A stretch of 64,000 bases of DNA from UBA2040 sp041751955 (GTDB lineage Bacteria > Bacteroidota > Bacteroidia > Flavobacteriales_D > Crocinitomicaceae), in the NCBI GenBank assembly GCA_041751955.1, contig JBGSIB010000075.1, positions 1-64,000 of the forward strand, given 5' to 3'. The notes under the pieces are model-generated. The model was not told where the DNA came from, did not search any database, and saw only the letters and a list, made by a program, of their open reading frames with translations. Position numbers and translations under genes: made by a program. Shown piece by piece: positions 1 through 7,264 of the stretch (position 1 is the stretch's first letter; every line of letters begins with the position of its first letter).

Positions 1-1
1 G

Positions 2-499
2 TATTGGTTCGTTTTCCTTTTTAGTTTTCTTGTATTCTCTTGTTCAGAGCCAAGAAAAGAAGTAAAAGAACCACAAATCAATGTAAAAGAAAAAGAGGAG
101 CCACTCTGGACGGACGAATTGGATCGTTTTCTGCGGAAATACGACCTTTGTATTGTGATCACGAATAATGGTTGCAAAGGTTGTAACGAAGGAATCGTGC
201 AGATTGCAGAGAAATACTTGAAATTAGGAGAGAAACGTTTTGGAATTGTTTTGGAGGCATCGGGTGCGGCTTTCGATATTTCCTCTTTGTTGAAGGATGA
301 ATATAAAGACAGAATCAGTCAAGATTTTAGAGCGCAGCTAACTAAAAAATATAGGGGTGAGAATTCGTTTCTCTTTTTTTACAGAGACGGCTTAGAAGAA
401 AGCCAAGTAGAACGTTTTGAAGTTACTTTGAAAAACATGAATGAACTGGAGCCTAAATTAAATGAATTCCTATCTCAAGTTCAAAAAAATCCCCAATAA
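2..499 (+). CDS. Putative lipoprotein, unknown function, 5' end cut by window edge
   Basis: The open frame continues to the left edge, so the start lies outside the window. The visible N-terminus is a hydrophobic stretch ending in a lipobox-like FLVFSC followed by Ser and a charged linker rich in K and E, which suggests a signal-peptidase II lipoprotein. The mature part carries NNGCKGCNEG (a CxxC pair) early, then alternating hydrophobic strands and helices and a phenylalanine-rich FLFFYRDG stretch. The CxxC after a strand could hint at a thioredoxin-like fold, but I do not recognise the family. It converges on the cbb3 oxidase cluster. An internal TTG at 119 would remove the signal peptide and is not a credible start. 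Confidence 0.7.
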   Translation, partial: YWFVFLFSFLVFSCSEPRKEVKEPQINVKEKEEPLWTDELDRFLRKYDLCIVITNNGCKGCNEGIVQIAEKYLKLGEKRFGIVLEASGAAFDISSLLKDEYKDRISQDFRAQLTKKYRGENSFLFFYRDGLEESQVERFEVTLKNMNELEPKLNEFLSQVQKNPQ

Positions 500-566
500 A
501 TTTCTTTCAAAGTGCACCAGGGATTTAACTCAAAAAAAGTGTAACGGTTATTTGGTGTGAATTACT

Positions 567-1328
567 TTAATTGCATTCAGTGTTGCTAGAATGACAACAA
601 TCCATTTTCATTTTTGTCGTTTCTTTTTGCATATTCGAAGAGTGTTTAACAGCCATTTCTGCCTTTGGACTAATAAAAGGTATACCGAGATTCATTCCGC
701 GTAAAATAACTAGCAGGCCAACCAACGTTAGAATGTATGGAACACTCGTATTCAATTTGGAGCGCAACTTCCCTGTTATTTTTCCGGCTGCAAATCCAAC
801 TGCTATCATGGACGGTAGTGTTCCCAACCCAAAAAAGATCATGGCCATAGAACTGTTTAATTGTCCACCTGCTAAAAGAGCATTCATCAAAGCAATGTAT
901 ACCATACCACAAGGTAAAAGACCGTTTAAAAAACCCAATAAAGGCAATTTGAAAGGAACTCGACTGCCGAGTACCTTACCCATTCCTTTGCTTACAAATC
1001 CACTTAGGTTTAATTGTGGCATTTTTGTCGTGAAAATATGACCTAACCATTTTCTCCATGCATAAAGTATGAGTAAAACGCCACTTATAATGCTCAACCA
1101 TTGCAGAATGCCAAAAGATTCAACAGTAAGACCAATACTGCCGACCAAAAGTCCAAGAATAGCGTAAGTCAAAACACGACCCAAATTGTATTGAAGCACG
1201 CCACTTAAGATCGTCCAATTGTTGCTTCTATTGACCGGAATGGCCATGGCAATTGGTCCGCACATACCGATGCAATGTAGACTTGAGGTAAGTCCAAGTA
1301 TAAATCCGGTAAGAATGAAGGTATTCAT
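567..1328 (-). CDS. DsbD_2 / sulfite exporter TauE-SafE-like membrane protein of the cbb3 cluster
   Basis: A 253-residue protein with about six membrane segments. It opens with TGFILGLTSSLHCIGMCGP, the Cys-containing motif (SLHCIGMCGP) of the DsbD_2 family (PF13386) usually encoded beside cco genes. Members are proposed to move metal, probably copper, or reductant for oxidase assembly. The C-terminal tail after the last helix contains DCCHSSNTEC with several Cys, His and Met residues, a plausible soft-metal ligand set (inference). It is the last gene of the ccoS-to-ccoH run, four bases after ccoH, so it is probably translated from the same mRNA. Exact function is unproven. Confidence 0.8.
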   Translation of the reverse strand: MNTFILTGFILGLTSSLHCIGMCGPIAMAIPVNRSNNWTILSGVLQYNLGRVLTYAILGLLVGSIGLTVESFGILQWLSIISGVLLILYAWRKWLGHIFTTKMPQLNLSGFVSKGMGKVLGSRVPFKLPLLGFLNGLLPCGMVYIALMNALLAGGQLNSSMAMIFFGLGTLPSMIAVGFAAGKITGKLRSKLNTSVPYILTLVGLLVILRGMNLGIPFISPKAEMAVKHSSNMQKETTKMKMDCCHSSNTECN

Positions 1329-1332
1329 ATGA

Positions 1333-1755
1333 TCAAAGATAAAATGCTTCTTTTTGCATGTATTTTTCGCCGTCTATGGTGTAATACATTTCTGAACGGT
1401 AATTCCCGCGCACCAGGTCTTTTTTGTTAATGAGAAAAGTTTTGGTATTTTCTATTTTATAAGTTCTATCCAATTTGTCATCGTCGATGCGAATTAAACG
1501 AAGCTCTAAATTCTCGATGGCTTTGCTCTCAGGTATTTTGATGGATACAAAACCTTCAATTAGGTTCAATTCTACTTTTTCATCGAGGTCTTCAGCTTTT
1601 TGAACCGCTTCCATTTCTTTTCCAAAATTAATTTCTCTAGCATAATAATCGTCGCTTTCTAGATCCACATCTGTGGTAATCAATTTAATGGCTAGCACCA
1701 AAATGAAAGTGATAAATGCCGCCATGAAAATTACTATTCCTTTCCCCCAATTCAT
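1333..1755 (-). CDS. ccoH: FixH/CcoH-like cbb3 oxidase assembly protein
   Basis: A 140-residue protein with one N-terminal membrane helix (about residues 7-27) followed by a periplasmic domain. The segment DLESDDYYAREINFGKEM matches the conserved FixH (PF05751) region just after the helix. FixH/CcoH is a small membrane factor needed for maturation or stability of cbb3 cytochrome oxidase. It sits between ccoG (12 bases upstream) and the DsbD_2-like gene, the usual order in Bacteroidota. The ATG at 1755 places the helix immediately at the N-terminus, as expected. Confidence 0.88.
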   Translation of the reverse strand: MNWGKGIVIFMAAFITFILVLAIKLITTDVDLESDDYYAREINFGKEMEAVQKAEDLDEKVELNLIEGFVSIKIPESKAIENLELRLIRIDDDKLDRTYKIENTKTFLINKKDLVRGNYRSEMYYTIDGEKYMQKEAFYL

Positions 1756-1767
1756 AATTTCTTTGTT

Positions 1768-3165
1768 TTAAAGCATTGGTCCAATGAATCTCGTGCTTGT
1801 TTCTTCAATCACTTTTCCATTGCCCAAAACCTTTATGGTTATTTCTTTTTTTCCGTCCTTCATCTCACTGTATGGTAGCTTGACTATGAATCTTTCTTTT
1901 AATTGACTTTCGCCCTTCAAGGTTAGATCTTTCACCACCATTTCAAGTTCGCCTTTTGTACCTTCCAATTCTAGCGTAATCTTGTATTTGTTCTTTGTTT
2001 TGTTGGTCAAATTGATTTCATAGATATTGCTGAGCATACCCTTGCCATAGGATTGATAGGTTGTGCCTCTTTGTCTATTGATATTCGTTTCAAAGTCTTT
2101 ACGAGAAATCAAAAGTGCGATAAATGCCGCCATTAAAAATATCAATAGAGCTGTATATGCTTTTACCCTGCGCGTCCATTCAAAACCGGTTCTGTTTTTG
2201 ATTCCATTTTCGGAAACAAAACGTATAAGTCCTTTATCTAGGTGGACAGAATCCATGATATGGTCGCAAGCATCAATGCATGCTGTACAATTCACGCATT
2301 CCAGCTGTGTTCCATTTCTGATGTCAATTCCCGTTGGGCAAACTTGCACACATTGATTGCAGTCTATACAGTCACCTTTGCCTGCTTCTTCCCGATTTTC
2401 GTCTTTTCTAAATTTAGCTCTACCTTCTCCACGAACATGGTCATAAGCTACAACCATGGAATTTTGGTCGAGTAATACCCCTTGTAATCTTCCATACGGA
2501 CAAATGGTGGTACAGACTTGTTCTCGAAGTCTTGAAAAAACCATGTAGAACACCGTTGTGAAAACAATAATGGAAATCAATCCTCCTGTGTGTTCTTTAA
2601 TGGGGTCCGTTTGTATTTTCCAAAGTTCATCAGAACCAATAATGTATGCGAGAAAGGTATTGGCGATTAGAAAAGAGATTCCCCAAAAAATGGTGTGTTT
2701 TAAAAGTCGTTTTCTAATTTTTTCGGCATCCCATTTTTGCTTGGCGAGTTTTTTCTGGTGGGTCCAATCTCCTTCTATCCAATACTCAAATCTCCGAAAT
2801 ACCATTTCCATGAAAATAGTTTGTGGACAAATCCATCCGCAGAAGATACGTCCATAAATAACGGTGAACAAGATTACAAATACCACACCAATAATCATGG
2901 CGAATGCAAACAAATACAAATCTTGCGGCCAAAATACTTTGCCGAAAATGATGAACTTTCTTTCTAAAATATTGAACAACAACAATTGATGTCCACCTAT
3001 CTTAATATGTGGCGCTAGTAAAAGAAAAGCTAATAGTGTATAACTAACGATTTTGCGCTTGTTGAACCATTCACCAATTGGTTTTTTGGGGTAAATCCAA
3101 ATGCGTTTGCCGTCGTTTCCTATTGTTGAGACATGGTCTCTAAACTCTTCTTCGTCTTTTAACAT
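1768..3165 (-). CDS. ccoG: CcoG/FixG cbb3 oxidase accessory protein (polyferredoxin)
   Basis: A 465-residue membrane iron-sulfur protein. About five membrane helices lie in the first 210 residues and one near 345. Cys-rich motifs: GRIFCGWICPQT, then CTTICPYGRLQG, then two ferredoxin-type 4Fe-4S motifs, CIDCNQCVQVCP and CVNCTACIDACD. The C-terminal 110 residues form the Ig-like domain typical of FixG. CcoG reduces copper(II) for delivery to the CuB centre of CcoN in studied bacteria, which fits the copper ATPase and CcoH encoded nearby. It is 12 bases after ccoP in the same operon. Confidence 0.95.
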   Translation of the reverse strand: MLKDEEEFRDHVSTIGNDGKRIWIYPKKPIGEWFNKRKIVSYTLLAFLLLAPHIKIGGHQLLLFNILERKFIIFGKVFWPQDLYLFAFAMIIGVVFVILFTVIYGRIFCGWICPQTIFMEMVFRRFEYWIEGDWTHQKKLAKQKWDAEKIRKRLLKHTIFWGISFLIANTFLAYIIGSDELWKIQTDPIKEHTGGLISIIVFTTVFYMVFSRLREQVCTTICPYGRLQGVLLDQNSMVVAYDHVRGEGRAKFRKDENREEAGKGDCIDCNQCVQVCPTGIDIRNGTQLECVNCTACIDACDHIMDSVHLDKGLIRFVSENGIKNRTGFEWTRRVKAYTALLIFLMAAFIALLISRKDFETNINRQRGTTYQSYGKGMLSNIYEINLTNKTKNKYKITLELEGTKGELEMVVKDLTLKGESQLKERFIVKLPYSEMKDGKKEITIKVLGNGKVIEETSTRFIGPML

Positions 3166-3177
3166 GACGTATTTGTA

Positions 3178-4596
3178 TTATTCTTCGATTTCTGTTCCTT
3201 GAGGTTCTTTACCTTTAGTATAGGGCATGCTTAAGACGAAAGATGTCACTTGTTGTATCTGAATTGGATTCAACTTGGATGCATGTTCTGGCATTCCGTT
3301 GGCATTCCCTTTCTTCACTAATCCGAATAGATTTTTGATATCGTTACCATACAACCAGAAATTATCCGTTAAGTTCGGACCTATATTTCCTTCTCCTTTT
3401 GGGTTGTGACAAGAAACACAGTTGATTTCAAAAATTGCTTTTCCTGAGGCAATATCAGAAGGCTCTTTCATAACCGTTGCATTGGTTTCGTCCACGTTCA
3501 TCGCCATTTTATCGAGATATGCATCGATATCTTTTTTAGAATCAACCATTTCTTTTTTGTAAGCGGCATATTGCAAATCACCAGTGCCAAGAATGTGGTA
3601 ATGGAAAATATAAATTACCCCGGAGATTATTGTTGCATAGAACATCCAAACCCACCAAGGTGGCAAATTATTGTCCAACTCTTGAATGCCATCGTATTCA
3701 TGATCCATCAAAATAGATGCTTCATCCTCAATTTCAACTACATCGGTTAAGATCTTATTGAGTTTTTTGGAGATATCTACCTCTTTAACGGCTTTTGGTT
3801 TCGGAGGACTGATGATATTCATGAATTCTTTGAATAATCCACGGACATAAAACAATACACCAACGAGTACAATATTGATGGCGATTAATATATACAGATC
3901 ACTATTTTCAATCAATAACCATGGAGCTCCTTCCGCAGCTTTTCCAGGCCCATTGAAGGTAAAGGCAGAGGTAATATTACTGGCTGCTATTAATCCAAAG
4001 AATCCGATTAGTAGAAGTAGGTTTTTTGCATTTCCCTTATTATCTCTTTCTATCAGTTTTTGTTTCAAAATATCGGAGTTGACCAATGTTCGAACAGATC
4101 CTGACATCATAAATATGGCGAAAAGCAGAATAGCTGCTGTTGCTACTAACCACCAAAACAAGTTTAAGTTTTGCTTGTAGTTGGGAACATAGGTAATGGG
4201 TCCCCCTGGAACTCCAGGGCCTGAAGTTATTACAGGGTCAACAGGTTTTACCCATCCATCCACATAAGCAAGAATAGCATCTACTTCAGCCGGACCAACT
4301 TCTTGAGCTGTCATCATGGTTGGACTGTAGTCTTTTATAGCATTTGCCATGGTGCTGTTCCCTGCTGCAATAACACCTTCTGAGTTTTTAACCCAAGAAT
4401 AGAGTTGTTCCACTTCACCAGCGTCTACCCATTTTTGTTTAGCTCCCTGCAACATTGGACCAATGGAGTTTTTTTCTACATTGTGACAAGCACTGCATTT
4501 TGCTTTGAATAAACTTTCGCCATCCTGAGCAAAGCCAGGCGTGTACAATAGAGCCATTAAGGCGGTCATCAAAACTGTATTGAAATATCTTTTCAT
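3178..4596 (-). CDS. ccoP: cbb3 cytochrome c oxidase subunit III (CcoP) with N-terminal signal peptide and extra cytochrome domain
   Basis: A 472-residue protein with an unusual order compared with the proteobacterial subunit. It begins with a cleavable signal peptide (to about residue 23) and a cytochrome c domain with CSACH (C34, C37, H38). Then come three membrane helices, a segment matching the CcoP N-terminal domain with NNLPPWWVWMFY and a further helix, and a C-terminal cytochrome c domain with CVSCH (C393, C396, H397) and a probable Met ligand in GMPEH near 435. The total of two c hemes equals classic CcoP, but they flank the membrane part instead of lying in tandem. It passes electrons from periplasmic donors to CcoO. 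It lies 12 bases after ccoQ. Confidence 0.93.
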   Translation of the reverse strand: MKRYFNTVLMTALMALLYTPGFAQDGESLFKAKCSACHNVEKNSIGPMLQGAKQKWVDAGEVEQLYSWVKNSEGVIAAGNSTMANAIKDYSPTMMTAQEVGPAEVDAILAYVDGWVKPVDPVITSGPGVPGGPITYVPNYKQNLNLFWWLVATAAILLFAIFMMSGSVRTLVNSDILKQKLIERDNKGNAKNLLLLIGFFGLIAASNITSAFTFNGPGKAAEGAPWLLIENSDLYILIAINIVLVGVLFYVRGLFKEFMNIISPPKPKAVKEVDISKKLNKILTDVVEIEDEASILMDHEYDGIQELDNNLPPWWVWMFYATIISGVIYIFHYHILGTGDLQYAAYKKEMVDSKKDIDAYLDKMAMNVDETNATVMKEPSDIASGKAIFEINCVSCHNPKGEGNIGPNLTDNFWLYGNDIKNLFGLVKKGNANGMPEHASKLNPIQIQQVTSFVLSMPYTKGKEPQGTEIEE

Positions 4597-4608
4597 GACT
4601 ATTCGGTT

Positions 4609-4809
4609 TTAATCTTTTTTGGTCAATCGATTGTTATCTAAATCATCTTCAAAAGGAATTTGTCCTAATTCAGAGATTTCTGTTTTTTTCATGCGCACAA
4701 CATAGGTGATCATTACCGTGAAGAAGAGCACAAAGATGAGCAGTGATATGATGGGGAAGATGGATACCCCGTCTATCGTTGTTAAATTTCCTGATATAAA
4801 TCTCAACAT
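4609..4809 (-). CDS. ccoQ: CcoQ/FixQ-like small cbb3 oxidase subunit
   Basis: A 66-residue protein with one membrane helix (about residues 17-39) and a charged C-terminus. Size and position between ccoNO and ccoP are those of CcoQ, the small subunit that stabilises the association of CcoP with the core. Two bases separate it from the end of ccoNO, implying translational coupling. Sequence alone gives a weak family signal for such a short protein, so the name rests mainly on context. Confidence 0.8.
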   Translation of the reverse strand: MLRFISGNLTTIDGVSIFPIISLLIFVLFFTVMITYVVRMKKTEISELGQIPFEDDLDNNRLTKKD

Positions 4810-4811
4810 GA

Positions 4812-6995
4812 TTACTTCGTATTATTTTTGTTTGGCATTTTCTTGATGTCTGTACCCATGCGCTGTAAATAAGCAATCAGAGCAACGATTTCTCGCTTTT
4901 TCATTTTGTTGATTTCTGCTTTTTTGTCGATGTTTTTCAACATTTCTTTCGGAAGATTCTCCACAATATCCGTTGCGATCATTAAGGCTTGTGCTTCCAA
5001 ATCTTTCATGGCTAGTTTTTCATAACCTTTTGCATAAGGAACACCCAAAGTGCGCAACGCATTGATTTTTTTCTCCAAAAGAGAAACGTCTAAATCATCT
5101 TCTCTCATCCAAGTATAAGCTGGCATGATGGATCCTGGAGAAACATCTTTTGGCCGAATCATGTGATTGTAGTGCCAAATATTACTTCTCAAGCCACCTT
5201 CACGAGCCAAATCTGGACCAGTACGTTTGGATCCCCAAAGGAAGGGATGGTCGTAAACGAACTCTCCTGCTTTTGAATAATCACCGTATCGGGCAGTTTC
5301 AAAACGCAAAGGTCGTATCATATGAGAGTGACAGTTGTTGCAACCTTCACGGATATATAAATCTCGACCTTCCAGTTCCAATGGACTATATGGTTTCACA
5401 CTACTGATTGTTGGAACATTGCTCTTAACAATCATCGTTGGAATAATTTCGACTAGGCCTCCAATACCCACTATAATTAAAGAGAATATCATAAACTTGA
5501 TGGGTTTACCCTCAATTTTTCTATGCCAGTGTTCACCTTTGTGCGCTTTTTCTTTCACATGCAGTAAGTTCGGCGCTTCGGCTTCTTCATTGGCCACCAA
5601 TTTTCCACTTTTTGCCGTTTTAACCAAGTTGTAGAACATCATACAAGCACCAACGATATACAATAGACCTCCTAATGAACGCAGCATGTAGTATGGTTTC
5701 AAGGCATCAACCGTTTTCAAGAAATCGGCATTTACTAAGGTTCCATCTGGATTGAAGTCTTGCCACATTAATCCTTGCATGAATCCGGCGATATACATTG
5801 GAATCGCATAGAGTAAAATACCCAATGTCGCAATCCAGAAATGTTGGTTGGCCATTTTTTTAGAGTACAATTCTGTTTTGAATATTTTAGGGAATATCCA
5901 ATACAACATCCCGAAGGTCAACATCCCGTTCCAACCCAAACCTCCAACGTGAACGTGGGCAATGGTCCAATCTGTAAAATGTGACAACATGTTCACATTT
6001 TTCAAAGAAAGAAGTGGTCCTTCAAATGTGGCCATACCATATGCGGTTAAGGCAACCACCATGAATTTCAACAAAACATCGTCTCGAACACGATCCCAGG
6101 CACCACGCATGGTCAATAGTCCGTTAAACATACCACCCCAAGATGGAGCAATAAGCATTACTGAAAAGACAACCCCTAAACTTTGCGCCCAATCTGGTAA
6201 AGAAGAGAACAACAAGTGGTGAGGTCCTGCCCATATGTATAAGAAGATTAAAGCCCAGAAGTGAATAATGGATAATCTGTAAGAATAAATTGGTCGTTGT
6301 GCTGCTTTCGGAACGAAGTAGTACATCAAACCTAAATAAGGTGTAGTTAAGAAAAAGGCAACAGCATTGTGACCGTACCACCATTGTACCAATGCGTCTT
6401 GCACTCCTGCATACCAAGAGTAACTTTTCATCATGCTCACAGGTAATTCAAAGGAATTGAAGATGTGTAGCATGGCCACCGTAACGAAAGTTGCGATGTA
6501 GAACCAAATGGCGACGTAAATATGTTTCACACGACGATTCATGATTGTGGCGAACATATTGAAACCCCAAACCACCCAAATTCCTGCAATTAAGATATCA
6601 ATCCACCATTCTAGTTCCGCATATTCTTTGGAAGTTGTAATACCCATGGGTAGGGTAATAACGGCGCATACAATGATGAACTGCCAACCCCAGAAATTGA
6701 TGTAGCTGAGTTTATCACTCCACATTCTCGTTTTCAAAAGGCGTTGCAAGGAATAATAAACACCCGTGAAGATTCCGTTACCAACAAAGGCAAAAATCAC
6801 TGCATTGGTATGCAGTGGTCTTATTCTACCAAACGATAGAAAAGGGAAACCCAAATAGTCATTAAAAAACTGAGGGAATGCTAATTGTAGTGCTACCGTG
6901 AGTCCTACAACCATTCCTGTGATACCCCAAATAATGGTGGCATAAGCGAAATACTTTACGATTTTATTATCGTAACTAAACTTCTGTACTTCCAT
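4812..6995 (-). CDS. ccoNO: Fused cbb3 oxidase subunits I and II (CcoN-CcoO)
   Basis: A 727-residue fusion. Residues 1 to about 470 are CcoN, the heme-copper catalytic subunit with 12 helices. Visible landmarks are RPLHTNAVIFAF, WWYGHNAVAFF, AGPHHLLF and AHVHVGGLGWNG, which carry the heme b, heme b3 and CuB histidines. After a charged linker and one anchor helix, the CcoO part has a single heme c site CNNCH followed by SHMIRPLR. Fusion of ccoN and ccoO is known in Bacteroidota. It reduces oxygen with high affinity and pumps protons. The start overlaps the end of ccoS by 20 bases. Confidence 0.96.
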   Translation of the reverse strand: MEVQKFSYDNKIVKYFAYATIIWGITGMVVGLTVALQLAFPQFFNDYLGFPFLSFGRIRPLHTNAVIFAFVGNGIFTGVYYSLQRLLKTRMWSDKLSYINFWGWQFIIVCAVITLPMGITTSKEYAELEWWIDILIAGIWVVWGFNMFATIMNRRVKHIYVAIWFYIATFVTVAMLHIFNSFELPVSMMKSYSWYAGVQDALVQWWYGHNAVAFFLTTPYLGLMYYFVPKAAQRPIYSYRLSIIHFWALIFLYIWAGPHHLLFSSLPDWAQSLGVVFSVMLIAPSWGGMFNGLLTMRGAWDRVRDDVLLKFMVVALTAYGMATFEGPLLSLKNVNMLSHFTDWTIAHVHVGGLGWNGMLTFGMLYWIFPKIFKTELYSKKMANQHFWIATLGILLYAIPMYIAGFMQGLMWQDFNPDGTLVNADFLKTVDALKPYYMLRSLGGLLYIVGACMMFYNLVKTAKSGKLVANEEAEAPNLLHVKEKAHKGEHWHRKIEGKPIKFMIFSLIIVGIGGLVEIIPTMIVKSNVPTISSVKPYSPLELEGRDLYIREGCNNCHSHMIRPLRFETARYGDYSKAGEFVYDHPFLWGSKRTGPDLAREGGLRSNIWHYNHMIRPKDVSPGSIMPAYTWMREDDLDVSLLEKKINALRTLGVPYAKGYEKLAMKDLEAQALMIATDIVENLPKEMLKNIDKKAEINKMKKREIVALIAYLQRMGTDIKKMPNKNNTK

Positions 6996-7161
6996 CTGTC
7001 TCTAGGTTTGTTTTGTTTTCAATTTCTTCATCAAATAGTATTCGCACGGAAGGCGAATAGTCGTCATCGAATTGTCCATCTTTTGCAGCCCAAAAAAACG
7101 AGCCTAAAAAGAAAAGCGCGACAACCAAACTGACGATGAGCATTAAATAAATGATTCCCAT
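6976..7161 (-). CDS. ccoS: CcoS cbb3 oxidase maturation protein
   Basis: A 61-residue protein with one N-terminal helix and the conserved core FFWAAKDGQFDD of the CcoS family (PF03597). CcoS is needed for insertion of heme b and CuB into CcoN. It is the first gene of the cbb3 operon and overlaps ccoNO by 20 bases, so the two are translationally linked. No clear Shine-Dalgarno site precedes the ATG, as is common in this phylum. A perfect TGAT-N4-ATCA palindrome lies about 63 bases upstream. Confidence 0.93.
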   Translation of the reverse strand: MGIIYLMLIVSLVVALFFLGSFFWAAKDGQFDDDYSPSVRILFDEEIENKTNLETDGSTEV

Positions 7162-7189
7162 GATGCAAATGTCACAATAGTGTCATGCT

Positions 7190-7197
7190 CAAAGAAT
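7190..7197 (-). promoter_or_regulatory. Weak candidate -7 element of the ccoS operon
   Basis: On the minus strand this reads ATTCTTTG, matching only the TTTG half of the Bacteroidota consensus TAnnTTTG. A transcript starting a few bases downstream would put the Fnr-type palindrome centred at 7224.5 at about -41.5, the class II activator position. A poor -7 element is expected for an activator-dependent promoter. This is inference from spacing. Confidence 0.35.
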
Positions 7198-7218
7198 GAT
7201 GGCAATTAGTAAAAAAGC

Positions 7219-7230
7219 TGATTTTAATCA
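7219..7230. promoter_or_regulatory. Fnr-type binding site upstream of the cbb3 operon
   Basis: TGAT-TTTA-ATCA is a perfect match to the TGAT-N4-ATCA core of the Fnr site. Its centre is about 63 bases before the ccoS start codon. The regulator encoded at 11101 retains the recognition residues expected to read this half-site. It probably activates the oxidase operon at low oxygen. Confidence 0.7.
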
Positions 7231-7264
7231 TGTTTTTTGGATGGTGGCAAAAAACTTCAGATTC

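Noticed and set aside
7171..7187. Repeated TGTCA motif (GTCACAATAGTGTCA) near the ccoS start
   Set aside because: The symmetry is imperfect, there is no known regulator match, and it lies at the predicted transcript start.
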